Below the pieces are notes generated by a model. It did no database searches, had not been told where the DNA came from, and saw only the letters and a program-made list of their open reading frames with translations. From contig NZ_BAABHA010000001.1 in assembly GCF_039541855.1 (NCBI RefSeq), positions 496,001 to 560,000 on the forward strand: DNA of 64,000 bases, read 5' to 3'. Source of the stretch: Solirubrum koreensis (GTDB lineage: Bacteria > Bacteroidota > Bacteroidia > Cytophagales > Hymenobacteraceae). Shown here piece by piece: positions 40,356-49,478 of the stretch. Numbering within the stretch: the first letter of the stretch is position 1; each line of letters opens with the position of its first letter. A program made the position numbers and the translations under genes.

Positions 40356-40844
40356 CTACTCAAACTTTACTTTACTCTTCTCCACTTTCAGGTCCTGCGA
40401 GTACCCAAACGGAACGGGCAGCTGCACCGGCACGGCCACCGGCTGGCCTTTGCGCAATGCTGGCTTCCAGGCGGGCATGGCGGCAATAACCCGCAGGGCT
40501 TCGGCGTCGCATTCGGGCGAGAGGCCTTTTACCACTTTAGCCTCGGAAGCATGACCGTCGGTGCCCACGGTGAAGCCCACCAAAACTTGCCCGGAAAGCC
40601 CCTTGCTGCGGGCGGCTTCGGGGTACTGCACGTTTTCCTGGAAATACTGACCAAGAGCCTGAGCACCACCGGCGTATTGCGGAGCTACATCTGGGCGGTT
40701 GGCGGCGGGCTTGGCCTGCACCTGCATACGGCCGGGGCGCAGCACGGTAGGCTGTTTGGCCGCAGCTGGCGCGGGAGCCGGCGTGGTTTGGGCCGAAACG
40801 GCACCAGCAGCCAGCAGCAGAAACGCGAGTAAGGTGTATTTCAC
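40356..40844 (-). CDS. TonB C-terminal domain protein
   Basis: This 162-residue exported protein starts at a GTG (40844) that begins a signal peptide (KYTLLAFLLLAAGAVSAQ); an upstream GTG is possible. After an Ala/Pro-rich linker comes the TonB C-terminal domain: GGAQALGQYFQENVQYPEAARSKGLSGQVLVGFTVGTDGHASEAKVVKGLSPECDAEALRVIAAMPAWKPALRKGQPVAVPVQLPV. It has no long transmembrane anchor beyond the signal, so it is probably a periplasmic TonB-domain protein and not a full energy transducer. It is followed by the ABC transporter 77 bases on. Confidence 0.88.
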   Translation of the reverse strand: MKYTLLAFLLLAAGAVSAQTTPAPAPAAAKQPTVLRPGRMQVQAKPAANRPDVAPQYAGGAQALGQYFQENVQYPEAARSKGLSGQVLVGFTVGTDGHASEAKVVKGLSPECDAEALRVIAAMPAWKPALRKGQPVAVPVQLPVPFGYSQDLKVEKSKVKFE

Positions 40845-40865
40845 AGGACGAAGTGGGCTGGCCAC

Positions 40866-40907
40866 GGGCGCGGGGCCCCGAATTGTTCAACTCGGGGGCC
40901 CGCGCCC
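40866..40907. terminator. Terminator after the second symporter gene
   Basis: A GC-rich stem of 16 positions (40866-40881 with 40892-40907) with one mismatch lies 23 bases after the stop of the leftward symporter, before the TonB-domain gene. No clear T-run is present. Confidence 0.6.
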
Positions 40908-40930
40908 GCGGCGGTGGGCAAAGGTACGCC

Positions 40931-42433
40931 CTAGCTAACCAATTCGGCCGCTGCGGGGTTCACCTGGGTGCCTACTTCTGCCGGGCGCGAAATAGCCAGC
41001 AGGCCGAGGTAGGTGAGCAGCCCGTTTACCAGCAGAATTTCGAAGCCGAATTCGTAGCCGCCCAGCCACGCTTTGGAGTTGGCGTTCAGAATGTAGCAGA
41101 ACACGGGTGGCCATACGCACATCCAGGGCACGAGGCGGTCGGTGAGCTGGCGGTGGGTGAAAATGCCGAACGCGAACAGGCCCAACAGCGGACCGTAGGT
41201 GTAACCGGCCGCTTTGAACACGGCCGTAATCAGGCTCTGGTCGTTGAGGGCCCGGAAAATCAGGATGATAACTACCAGTACCACCGTGAACATGAAGTGC
41301 GTACGGTGGCGCATTTTGCTTTGCTGCTCCTCGGAGTACTTACTGATGTTGAGGAAGTCCACGCAGAAAGAAGTGGTGAGGGCCGTGAGGGCCGAGTCGG
41401 CGGAGGAGTAGGTTACCGCAATGATGCCCAAGATAAACACGATGCCCGCGAACAGCGAGAAGTGCTCGGTGGCCAGCAGCGGAAACACGTCGTCGCCGAT
41501 GATTTTGCCGGCTGCGTTTACCGGAAGCTGAATGCCTTTCGCGGCTGCGTATTGGTAGAGCAGCACGCCCAACGAGAGGAACAGGATGTTCACCGGCACC
41601 AGAATGAGGGCAAACCAGAACATGTTCTTCTGCGCGTCGCCCAGGGAGCGGCAGCTCAGGTTCTTTTGCATCAAATCCTGATCGAGGCCGGTCATTACGA
41701 TGGTAATGAACATGCCCGAGATAAACTGTGTCCAGAACTTGCGTGAATCCGTCCACTCCCAGAAGAAAATCTGCGACATCTCCGACTCGCGTACCGTGCT
41801 GATTACCTGCTGAAAGCCCAGGTTCAGCTCGGCCGAAATCAGGTAGATGCTGATGCCCACCGAAGTAAGCATGGCCAGCGTCTGGAAGGTGTCGGTCCAG
41901 AGAATGGTTTTCAGGCCGCCCCGGAAAGTGTAGAGGTAAATGAGCAGGATGCTCACGGCCACGGTAACGGCAAAGGGCACGCCCAAATCGTCGAACACGG
42001 CTACTTGCAGCACGCCGGCCACCACGTACAGGCGCAGGGCTGCCCCAATGGCGCGCGAAATGAGAAACAGCGCCGCTCCGGTTTTGTAGCTCCAGAACCC
42101 GAAACGCTGCTCCAGATAGGTGTAAATGGAAACCAGGTTCAGCTTGTAGTACAGCGGCAGCAGCACCATGCCAATAACCAGGTAGCCGACCAAATAGCCG
42201 AATACCACGGCCATGTAGCTCCAGGCTTTATCCTGCACCATGCCGGGCACCGAAATAAACGACACGCCCGACAGGGAGGTACCGATCATGGCGAAGGCCA
42301 CCATGTACCACGGCACGTTGCGGTTGGCTACAAAAAAGCTGGCGCTGGTGGCCTTGCGCGAGGTGATAAGCGCAATGATGATGAGGATGGTGAAGTAGCC
42401 GGCAATCAGGCTCAGGACCAGCTTAGGAGACAT
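40931..42433 (-). CDS. Sodium:solute symporter (SSS family)
   Basis: This 500-residue protein has about 13 membrane helices. FAMIGTSLSGVSFISVPGMV, RGGLKTILWTDTFQTLAML and GIIAVTYSSADSALTALTTSFCVDF are family landmarks that include sodium-site residues. The mid-loop WTDSRKFWTQFISGMF and MTGLDQDLMQKNL is also typical. This copy has normal length, unlike the symporter at 34.6 kb. The substrate is unknown. It is a single-gene unit followed by a hairpin. Confidence 0.93.
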   Translation of the reverse strand: MSPKLVLSLIAGYFTILIIIALITSRKATSASFFVANRNVPWYMVAFAMIGTSLSGVSFISVPGMVQDKAWSYMAVVFGYLVGYLVIGMVLLPLYYKLNLVSIYTYLEQRFGFWSYKTGAALFLISRAIGAALRLYVVAGVLQVAVFDDLGVPFAVTVAVSILLIYLYTFRGGLKTILWTDTFQTLAMLTSVGISIYLISAELNLGFQQVISTVRESEMSQIFFWEWTDSRKFWTQFISGMFITIVMTGLDQDLMQKNLSCRSLGDAQKNMFWFALILVPVNILFLSLGVLLYQYAAAKGIQLPVNAAGKIIGDDVFPLLATEHFSLFAGIVFILGIIAVTYSSADSALTALTTSFCVDFLNISKYSEEQQSKMRHRTHFMFTVVLVVIILIFRALNDQSLITAVFKAAGYTYGPLLGLFAFGIFTHRQLTDRLVPWMCVWPPVFCYILNANSKAWLGGYEFGFEILLVNGLLTYLGLLAISRPAEVGTQVNPAAAELVS

Positions 42434-42713
42434 AGGCAGGGGGAAAGAATGGGTAAAGATAACGTGCCGGTAATAGTTTAGCTGTAGCGGCTACTGAAAC
42501 ACAAGCAGCTGAAACAACGGCTTCGTAAATCTTGGCCAGCAAGCGAATACTCTGCAGGTAGTTCATGCAGGGAGGCTTGACCGGAAGTAGGTTACTATTT
42601 CTGGAATTCCCGGTTTACATTTCTGCTCAGGCCAAGCGTTGGACTCTTTTCTCAGCAGAAGTAAAAGCTTGCGCCCAGGCTTTATCCAGAACCACCCTTT
42701 TCAATTTACTACC

Positions 42714-43640
42714 ATGTTAGACCTCGTCATTGATGCCCGCCAGGCATCCATCAGCAGCGGTTTCGATGTACGCCGTATTTTGCCGTTCCGACAGCGGCGC
42801 ATGGTAGGGCCGTTTGTGTTTATGGACCACGCCGGGCCGGTGAATCTGCAGCCCGAACAGATGACCAACATGGACGTGCTGCCGCATCCGCACATCGGCC
42901 TATCTACGGTCAGCTACTTGTTCGGCGGTCAGGTAACACACCGCGACAGCCTCGGCGTGCAGCAAATCATTCGGCCCGGCGAAGTAAACTGGATGACGGC
43001 CGGCTCCGGCATTGCGCACTCCGAGCGGTTTGAGGACCCCGCCACCCTGGCCGGTGGGCAACTGGAAATGATTCAGACCTGGGTGGCCCTGCCCGAAGCC
43101 GACGAAGAAACCGCGCCCGCCTTTACCAACTACCAGCCGCACGAGTTGCCCGTTTTTACCGATACCGGCGTGTGGATGCGCCTGATTGCCGGCGACGCGT
43201 TCGGCCTGCGCAACGACGTGCGCACCCATTCGCCACTGTTCTACCTGCACGTGGTATTGCAGCCGGGCGCCCGTTTCGGTATGCCGCAGGGCCACAAGGA
43301 ACGAGGCGCTTACGTGGCCAAAGGCAGCGTGGAAGTGGCCGGCCACGTGTACACGGCCGGGCAGCTCCTGGTTTTCACGCCCGGCGTCGACCCCATCATT
43401 CTGGCCCGCGAAGCCAGCACGCTCATGCTGCTCGGCGGCGAGCCGCTGGGCGAGCGGTTCATCTGGTGGAACTTTGTGTCGTCGCGGCGGGAACGGATAG
43501 ACCAGGCCAAAGCCGACTGGGAAGCCGGCCGGATTCTGCTGCCGCCCAACGACAACGCGGAGTTTGTGCCGCTGCCGCAGGACAAGTCGCGGCCCGCTGG
43601 ATCGGGTGGTGCGCAGCCGCAACCGCAGGCGCTTTCGTGA
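42714..43640 (+). CDS. Pirin family cupin protein
   Basis: This 308-residue bicupin has the N-terminal iron-binding cupin motif: His58 and His60 in VLPHPHIGLSTVSYLF, and His102 and Glu104 in SGIAHSERF. The second cupin contains GHKERGAYVAKGSVEVAGHVYTAGQLLVFTPG. Pirins may be quercetinases or regulators of oxidative metabolism; the sequence does not decide. The ATG at 42714 gives the standard start DLVIDARQASI after a leader. It is a single gene. Confidence 0.95.
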   Translation: MLDLVIDARQASISSGFDVRRILPFRQRRMVGPFVFMDHAGPVNLQPEQMTNMDVLPHPHIGLSTVSYLFGGQVTHRDSLGVQQIIRPGEVNWMTAGSGIAHSERFEDPATLAGGQLEMIQTWVALPEADEETAPAFTNYQPHELPVFTDTGVWMRLIAGDAFGLRNDVRTHSPLFYLHVVLQPGARFGMPQGHKERGAYVAKGSVEVAGHVYTAGQLLVFTPGVDPIILAREASTLMLLGGEPLGERFIWWNFVSSRRERIDQAKADWEAGRILLPPNDNAEFVPLPQDKSRPAGSGGAQPQPQALS

Positions 43641-43760
43641 TTTTCGGCGGCTGAATGCTAGCGCTTAGGCCTTCGGTTAGCGGCTCAGTTGCGCCAAAGC
43701 TCAACCAAAACCAGCCGATTTAGGGTGCGTACAGCAGGGGCGAAACACCAACCCTGCGCC

Positions 43761-44021
43761 ATGCCTTTACACCGTTTGCTAGACCAGAAGCTGAGCAAGA
43801 AATACGAGCCTTCGACGCGGATTGACGACGTGTTTAAGGGCTACGACATTACTTTCCTGACGAATGAGCACGGGGAACCCGTAACGCTGTTTTTTGGCAA
43901 ACGCCGGCCCGACGGAGCTATTGCCGGCGAGCGGTACACCCGTACTATCAAGCGCCAGCTGGATAGCCTGGAGGTAAAATCCAGTCACTGGGACCTGCGG
44001 GGCAAGGTTACCCGCGGCTAA
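43761..44021 (+). CDS. Small conserved hypothetical protein
   Basis: This 86-residue soluble protein has the pattern DQKLSKKYEPSTRIDDVFKGYDITFLTNEHGEPVTLFFGKRRPDGAIAGERYTRTIKRQ. This looks like a compact beta-sheet domain of the kind found in Hymenobacter relatives; no name is known to me. The ATG at 43761 was chosen over an in-frame upstream start because the earlier part is leader. A strong terminator follows 67 bases downstream of the stop. Confidence 0.72.
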   Translation: MPLHRLLDQKLSKKYEPSTRIDDVFKGYDITFLTNEHGEPVTLFFGKRRPDGAIAGERYTRTIKRQLDSLEVKSSHWDLRGKVTRG

Positions 44022-44056
44022 GATCTTGACCGAGGTTTTCGCGCGCACCTTCAGAA

Positions 44057-44075
44057 GGTCATGCCTAGCATGACC
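44057..44075. repeat. Short hairpin upstream of terminator
   Basis: An 8-base-pair hairpin with a 3-base loop (44057-44064 with 44068-44075) lies between the small gene and the terminator. It may help RNA stability. Confidence 0.5.
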
Positions 44076-44088
44076 AAACCTAACATTG

Positions 44089-44140
44089 ACAACGAGCTGA
44101 AACCGGCGGTACCGTCGCTGGTTTCAGCTCGTTGTTTTTT
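44089..44140 (+). terminator. Intrinsic terminator after small conserved gene
   Basis: A perfect 16-base-pair stem (44089-44104 with 44120-44135) with a 15-base loop is followed by T6 (44135-44140). Confidence 0.92.
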
Positions 44141-44217
44141 ACCAGAAACAAGGCGTCATCTTCTTGCCGTTTCCTAACGCATGTAGTAGCGCGCCATGCA
44201 ATGCGAGTCAGAAAACC

Positions 44218-45243
44218 TTATTCCAGATCAGCTAAGGAAAGAGGCTGACCTACTGCAGGGGTGTGCAGCCGGGCACTCAGCCAGCCCTCGGCCGCAATTT
44301 GTTCCAGCAGCCGAATGGGTTCGGAAGCCGGCTCGTCGCTGAGGTCGAACGTGCCGAAGTGCATGGGCACGAGGTGGCCGGCGCGCAGCTGGTTGGTAGC
44401 CTTGGCCGTTTCGTTGGGATTCATGTGGCTCAAGCGCATCATAAATGCCGGCTTGTAGGCCCCAATGGGCATCAATACCACATCGAGAGGCCCGAATTGC
44501 TCTTCTATTTCGTAAAAGTGCGGGCCCTCGGCCGAGTCGCCGCAGAAGTAAACGGTGCGCCCGGTAGCCACCTCGCGAATCAGAAACGAGCCCCAGAGCA
44601 CGGTGTTCAGGTCGCCGACGCCGCGGCGGTGCCAGTGGCGGGCGGGTAGGTAGAAAATTTCCAGCGCGGCATTCGGCCCCAGGTCGAACTGCTGCCACCA
44701 GCCGGCTTCCTGCACCGGTAGCTTCCCGGTTAAACCACGTAGCACCTTGCTGGCCCGCAGCGGCCCCAGTACCTGCGCCTGGGGGTTCTGGTTCGCCAGC
44801 AGCTTCAGCGACTTTTCGTCGAGATGGTCGCGGTGGCCGTGGGAGAGAAGGATATAATTGAGGTCGGTAAGGTCCTGGGGGGTACAGGGCAAGGGGTGAC
44901 GGTGCCGCAGAAAAGGTGAGTCGAACAGGAGTGGGTCGAATAGTAGGGCTACGCCGCCCATGCGCAGCCAAAACGTGGCGTGGCCCAGCCAAATAAGAGT
45001 GTCATCGGGTTGTTGGCGCAATAGCTCGGCGCAAGGCTGCACGGCAGGCACCCAAGTGTCCTGCTTTTTTTCGTTGGCCTGTGGGTTTTTGGTGAGCAGC
45101 TTCCACCGGAAAACGTCTGAAAACTGCGGAGTGTACAGGGCGTCGCCGTTGGCAAACTGGTTGCCGAACATCAAGTTACCGGGGTAGTTGCGGCGGATGG
45201 TTGGCAGGGCGTCGTTGCGAACGTAATGGGACTTAGCAGGCAT
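44218..45243 (-). CDS. Metallo-beta-lactamase-fold hydrolase (UlaG/NAPE-PLD-like)
   Basis: This 341-residue enzyme has a metallo-beta-lactamase fold. The metal motif is SHGHRDHLD (His135, His137, Asp139, His140), and further ligands are in the GDSAEGPHF and HFGTFDL segments. TLIWLGHATFWLRMGGVALLFDP is the typical strand leading into the site. The N-terminal stretch (RRNYPGNLMFGNQFANGD) and overall length match UlaG/NAPE-PLD relatives that hydrolyse phosphodiester or lactone bonds. It is a single-gene unit with no secretion signal. Confidence 0.93.
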   Translation of the reverse strand: MPAKSHYVRNDALPTIRRNYPGNLMFGNQFANGDALYTPQFSDVFRWKLLTKNPQANEKKQDTWVPAVQPCAELLRQQPDDTLIWLGHATFWLRMGGVALLFDPLLFDSPFLRHRHPLPCTPQDLTDLNYILLSHGHRDHLDEKSLKLLANQNPQAQVLGPLRASKVLRGLTGKLPVQEAGWWQQFDLGPNAALEIFYLPARHWHRRGVGDLNTVLWGSFLIREVATGRTVYFCGDSAEGPHFYEIEEQFGPLDVVLMPIGAYKPAFMMRLSHMNPNETAKATNQLRAGHLVPMHFGTFDLSDEPASEPIRLLEQIAAEGWLSARLHTPAVGQPLSLADLE

Positions 45244-45363
45244 AGAAACAAAAGGTTGCGGCCGGGCACGCAGAAACAGATGGGCTAGTTACGCGCAAAC
45301 AACTATTTTACATGCGTTTTTGCTTAACCTCATCCATTCTACCTCCTCAACCACCGTTTCTAC

Positions 45364-46095
45364 ATGGACGAACTTTTACCCGAAAACCCGGCAGAACAAC
45401 CGCCTCAAATTCTGCTAACGGCCGAAGAAGCCTCCGCCATTCAGACGCGCTTCATGACGCAGGTATACGGCTGGATGGCCGGTGCCTTGGCCCTTACTGG
45501 TGGCATAGCCATGGTGGTGGGTGCATCAGCCGAATTGCAGGAACTCGTATTTGGCAACCGCTTCGTGTTCTGGGGCTTGTTGTTACTGGAAGTATTCGTG
45601 GTGGGCTGGTTGTCGGCGCGCATTTTTACCATGCCCATAAATCAGGCAATCGGAGCCTTCGCGGCATACTCCGTGCTGAACGGCCTAACACTGGGGCTGG
45701 TGTTTATGGTGTACACCACCGGCTCGTTGGCTTCCACGTTCTTCGTTACCGCCGGCACGTTCGGGGCCATGAGCCTCTACGGCTACTTCACCCGCACCGA
45801 CCTCAGCAGCTGGGGTAACCTGCTGTTAATGGGGCTAATCGGGCTCATCATTGCCTCGGTGGTAAACCTGTTCTGGGCCAACGAAATGCTGTATTGGATT
45901 ACCACCTACGTGGGCGTGCTGCTCTTCGTGGCCCTCACTGCTTACGACACCCAAAAGGTGAAGCAGTTCGCGTTTATCGGGCTCGAAGACCAGGAAATGG
46001 ACCGCAAAGCCGCTTTGCTCGGTGCCCTCACGCTCTACCTGGATTTCGTAAACCTGTTCCTATACCTGCTGCGCCTGTTTGGCCGGCGGAAGTAG
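45364..46095 (+). CDS. Bax inhibitor-1/YccA family membrane protein
   Basis: This 243-residue protein has seven membrane helices, and the family pattern is seen in FMTQVYGWMAGALALTGGIAMVVG, FLGLGLVFMVYTTGSLASTFFVTAGTFGAMSLYGYFTRTDLSS-like segments and the last helix ALTLYLDFVNLFLYLLRLFGRR. The conserved C-terminal Asp in YLDFVN is intact. Members are pH-regulated calcium-leak channels in other bacteria. The start is ATG 45364. A shared terminator lies downstream. Confidence 0.94.
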   Translation: MDELLPENPAEQPPQILLTAEEASAIQTRFMTQVYGWMAGALALTGGIAMVVGASAELQELVFGNRFVFWGLLLLEVFVVGWLSARIFTMPINQAIGAFAAYSVLNGLTLGLVFMVYTTGSLASTFFVTAGTFGAMSLYGYFTRTDLSSWGNLLLMGLIGLIIASVVNLFWANEMLYWITTYVGVLLFVALTAYDTQKVKQFAFIGLEDQEMDRKAALLGALTLYLDFVNLFLYLLRLFGRRK

Positions 46096-46110
46096 CAACA
46101 CGATCTGATC

Positions 46111-46151
46111 AAAACAAGCAGCCCCGGCCATCAGCTGGGGCTGCTTGTTTT
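46111..46151. terminator. Bidirectional terminator between BI-1 and MFS genes
   Basis: A perfect 15-base-pair stem (46111-46125 with 46137-46151) with 11-base loop, A-rich on one arm and T-rich on the other, lies between the convergent genes. Its stem word (CAAGCAGCCC) also occurs in the hairpin at 19327-19366. Confidence 0.88.
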
Positions 46152-46234
46152 CATGAACCGATGAGCAGGATGCCGCCTGCGAAACGGCTTAATGAATTGA
46201 AACTACCCAACCTTTAGCTGAAACCACGTAGCAG

Positions 46235-47449
46235 CTAAACCGCTTTGCCCGCTCGGCCCACCAACCATGCTACCCCGGCTAGGCACAGTGCAAACCACGC
46301 CCACGGCAGCCGCAAATCCACCACCGACAGCACCCCGAACACCAACGTGCCTGCAAAGCTGGCCAGGCCCTGCACCGCTTGGTTCAGCCCGAAAATTTCG
46401 CCGCGGTCGGCATCGGTGGTGCGCTGGGCCAGCAGCCCTTCCAGCAGGCCTTGAATAAGGGAAAGCGTCAGGCAGTCGAAGGCGACGATGACGTAAACGG
46501 CCACCCGCGAGCTGCCCACCAAGCCGTAAGCCGCCAGCACCGGCACGCCCAGCAACGCCAGCCAGAAAATGGCCTTGCGCTGGTTAATGCGGTCTGCCAC
46601 GTAGGTGTAAAACAGATAGTTAATAGCAATACTGGCCGTGCCGAACGACATGAAGAAGTAAGAAATGGCGCGGGCATCCATTTGCAAGGCGCTCAGGCTG
46701 GCAAAGGGTACGAAGTAGAAATAGTAGCCGATGCTGAGCGTGAACAACGCCTGCGTAAGTACCAGCCGCAGCAGCCCAGGATGGGTTTGGTTCTTGATTC
46801 GGAGCCGCTGCCAAAGGGTAGGCAGATTCACCGCTTCCAGCAAGGCAGCCCGTAGCTCAGGCCCGGTTACGCCAGTGCGCTGGGCGTGCGTTTCGCGCAG
46901 CCACAAGCTCAGGCCAATGTTTACAGCCGCCAGCACTACGGCAAAGCCGGCCACGTACGCGGCTTGGTGGCCTTCGGGAATGTGGTAAAACGTGAGCAGC
47001 AGCCCCGAGCACATGGGGCCCAGCACAAAGCCCAGGGAGATAATGGCGCCCTCAATGCCCAGATTTTTAAACAGCTTATCAGGCGGCGAAATGTCGGTTA
47101 TGGCCGAGCGCACGGTGGTGTACATGCCGTTCGTGAGGCCATCGGAGGCACGGTTAGCCAAGTACAAGCCGGTGCGCACGGGCAGCAGCAGGCAGTTGGC
47201 CAGAAACGTACCAATGGCCGAGACGATGAAGATGGGCCGGCGGCCGTAGCCATCGGAAAGTTTGCCCAGCAGCGGGGCCGAAAACAGCTGCACGCCCAGG
47301 AAAATACCAGTACCCAACGACAACCACAGCTGCGGTTGCCGCAGCCCCCGCACGTATTCCGGCATGATTGGGCCGATGGCCGAGCCCACCACGACATCGA
47401 GGAAAATAACGGCGTAAATGAGCAGTATGCGCCGGTCGGGGAGGGGCAT
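46235..47449 (-). CDS. MFS transporter (tetracycline-resistance-like group)
   Basis: This 404-residue, twelve-helix major-facilitator protein shows the loop 2-3 motif GKLSDGYGRRPIFIVSAIG and LGFVLGPMCSGLL of drug-proton antiporters in the TetA/MdtG-like group. The second half carries YTYVADRINQRKAIFWLALLG. The C-terminus ends in a short basic tail. No regulator is adjacent. The substrate is unknown; housekeeping efflux is as likely as resistance. Confidence 0.92.
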   Translation of the reverse strand: MPLPDRRILLIYAVIFLDVVVGSAIGPIMPEYVRGLRQPQLWLSLGTGIFLGVQLFSAPLLGKLSDGYGRRPIFIVSAIGTFLANCLLLPVRTGLYLANRASDGLTNGMYTTVRSAITDISPPDKLFKNLGIEGAIISLGFVLGPMCSGLLLTFYHIPEGHQAAYVAGFAVVLAAVNIGLSLWLRETHAQRTGVTGPELRAALLEAVNLPTLWQRLRIKNQTHPGLLRLVLTQALFTLSIGYYFYFVPFASLSALQMDARAISYFFMSFGTASIAINYLFYTYVADRINQRKAIFWLALLGVPVLAAYGLVGSSRVAVYVIVAFDCLTLSLIQGLLEGLLAQRTTDADRGEIFGLNQAVQGLASFAGTLVFGVLSVVDLRLPWAWFALCLAGVAWLVGRAGKAV

Positions 47450-47540
47450 AATAGAGGTAATTCGAAGCTAAAGAAAGTGAAAAGCCGAGCTCAGGGCCCG
47501 GCTTTTCACTAAGCGGTAAAATGCGCCGCAGGTTTCGTCT

Positions 47541-49394
47541 CTACTTGGCCTTGCTGCTTAGCCACGCCGCCCGGAATGCCAGCTGCTCGGGCGTGGGCTG
47601 CTGACCAGCTTGCTCGGCGGGCACTATTTCCACTGTAGGGTCGGCGGTTAGCGGAATGCTCACGGTGCGCACTTGCCCACGCGAGCGGTATTCCAGGGGG
47701 ACGGTGTCGCCCACTTTGTGCTTTTTGAGAATAGCCGCCAGGCTTTTCTCGTCCTTCAAGGGCTTGCCGTCCAGCTTCAGCAGCTCGTCGTCGCGGTCGA
47801 GGCCGGCTTGGTACAGCGGTGTGCCGAGCTGGGTGTTGTAGGTAATGAAGTAGCGGCCTTTGTCGAACGCTACCTGGCCGCGCTGGCCCAGGGCTGGCTC
47901 GTTGGGCTTGGCCACGCGCATTACCATGCCGGCCGGAGCCAGCAAATCGGCGAAGCGGTGCAGCTGGTGACCGTAAATGTGGTTGCGGAAAAAGCCTCCC
48001 GCAAAAGCCGTGTCGCCGCTTACCTGCCCTAAAATGCGCTGCAGATCGGGAATGCGGTAAGGCTGCGCCGGGGCGTAATCCTGCTGGGCCTTGCCGTGCT
48101 GCTGCCACACGGCGCGCATGAATGCGTCGAGGTCGGTTTTAAAGTTCTTGCGCAGCATCAGGTCCAAGGCTAAAGCATTAGCGCCCCCTACGTAGTAGTA
48201 CGATTGATAAGTGTTGGCCCGGTTCGAAGGGTCGATGGACTTGGCCGCGTCCACGAAGGGCGCCTGCTGGCTCATGTACACCGCCGAATTGCGCTGGGCG
48301 CCCGGCGAGAGGATCATGGAATTCACCAAGCCGTTCAGTGCCTCCTGACAGTATTGCTGATCCGAGGAAAAGGCTCCGGAACGGCGCAGCAGCAGGTCGC
48401 CGTAGTACTGCGTAAAGCCTTCGGCAAACCAGAGCGAGTTGCTCATGTTGGCCCGCTCGAAATCGAACGGCTCCAGGTCGCGCGGGCGAATGCGCTCCAC
48501 GTTCCAGGCGTGCACAAACTCGTGCGACACCGTGCCGAGGTTGTCCAGCGCGCCGGGGCCGCCGAGCGAGCGGGGCGCCGTGAGCGACGTGGAGTTGCGG
48601 TGCTCCATGCCATCGGAGCTAGCTTGGGGCAGGTAATTGGCAATGAAAGTGTAGCGCCCGAAATCAAACTGCGGCAGCTCGCCAAAAACCGCGCGGGCTT
48701 CCTTCACCACCTTCTTGGTTTGCTCCGTGAAGCGGTCCAGCTCGGCATCGGTGCCGGGGTGCAGCACGGCCAGCTCAATGGTGCGGCCGTCTTCCTGCCA
48801 GGTACGCATTTGGTGCGCCCCCAGGGAGGTAGGCGAATCCATGAAATACTGGAAATGCGGCGCGCGCCACGCGTCGCCGCTGGCTTGCAGCTGCGAGGCT
48901 ACTTTCCAGCCGGCTGGCATGTCGAAGCGTACTTCCACCGGGCGGTTGGTCAGCCCGCGAGCAAAGGCAAACGTGGCCGGAATGTTCAGGTGGGCGTGCT
49001 GGGCGTCGATGCCGGCGTAGGTACCATCGGTGCGGTCGGCGTACAGGGTGTAGCTGAAGCGCACGGTACCGTCGGGGCCGGGGGTTACGTCCCAGCCGTA
49101 CGGGTCGGGCTGCGTTACGCGCAGGGCTTTGCCGCTGCCGTCGGTGGCCTTTACATCATACACGTTCTTGGCAAACTCGTGCAGGGCGTACCGTCCGGGC
49201 GAAGAACGGGCCATGCGCACTTGCAGCGGCTGGCCCGCGGGCACTTGGCTGAATGTTACTGTTACCTGCGCCTCGTGGTGTACGGCGTTCGGGAAACCAA
49301 TGCGGTATTGCACGGGTGCCTGGGCCGTGGCGGCAAGCGGCGCGGTCAGCAAACTCAAACCCAGCAGCAGCCGGGCGGCGGTAGAACGAATCAT
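47541..49394 (-). CDS. M61 family metallopeptidase with PDZ domain
   Basis: This 617-residue glycyl aminopeptidase-like enzyme starts at ATG 49394, has a signal peptide (residues 1-25) and an N-terminal domain. The catalytic zinc motif is HEFVHAW (His291, Glu292, His295), and the third ligand is probably Glu325 in LWFAEGFTQYYGD. A C-terminal PDZ domain follows (PLYQAGLDRDDELLKLDGKPLKDEKSLAAIL). Length and order fit the M61 family. It probably acts in the periplasm on peptides with N-terminal Gly or Ala; this follows from the family. Confidence 0.95.
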   Translation of the reverse strand: MIRSTAARLLLGLSLLTAPLAATAQAPVQYRIGFPNAVHHEAQVTVTFSQVPAGQPLQVRMARSSPGRYALHEFAKNVYDVKATDGSGKALRVTQPDPYGWDVTPGPDGTVRFSYTLYADRTDGTYAGIDAQHAHLNIPATFAFARGLTNRPVEVRFDMPAGWKVASQLQASGDAWRAPHFQYFMDSPTSLGAHQMRTWQEDGRTIELAVLHPGTDAELDRFTEQTKKVVKEARAVFGELPQFDFGRYTFIANYLPQASSDGMEHRNSTSLTAPRSLGGPGALDNLGTVSHEFVHAWNVERIRPRDLEPFDFERANMSNSLWFAEGFTQYYGDLLLRRSGAFSSDQQYCQEALNGLVNSMILSPGAQRNSAVYMSQQAPFVDAAKSIDPSNRANTYQSYYYVGGANALALDLMLRKNFKTDLDAFMRAVWQQHGKAQQDYAPAQPYRIPDLQRILGQVSGDTAFAGGFFRNHIYGHQLHRFADLLAPAGMVMRVAKPNEPALGQRGQVAFDKGRYFITYNTQLGTPLYQAGLDRDDELLKLDGKPLKDEKSLAAILKKHKVGDTVPLEYRSRGQVRTVSIPLTADPTVEIVPAEQAGQQPTPEQLAFRAAWLSSKAK

Positions 49395-49478
49395 GGCAGG
49401 GGAGAAGTAGCCGCCGAAAGTACGTTCCTCACCGCACACGCGAAAACCAGCAAGCAGTTATCGGGAGGCGGCGGCTTA

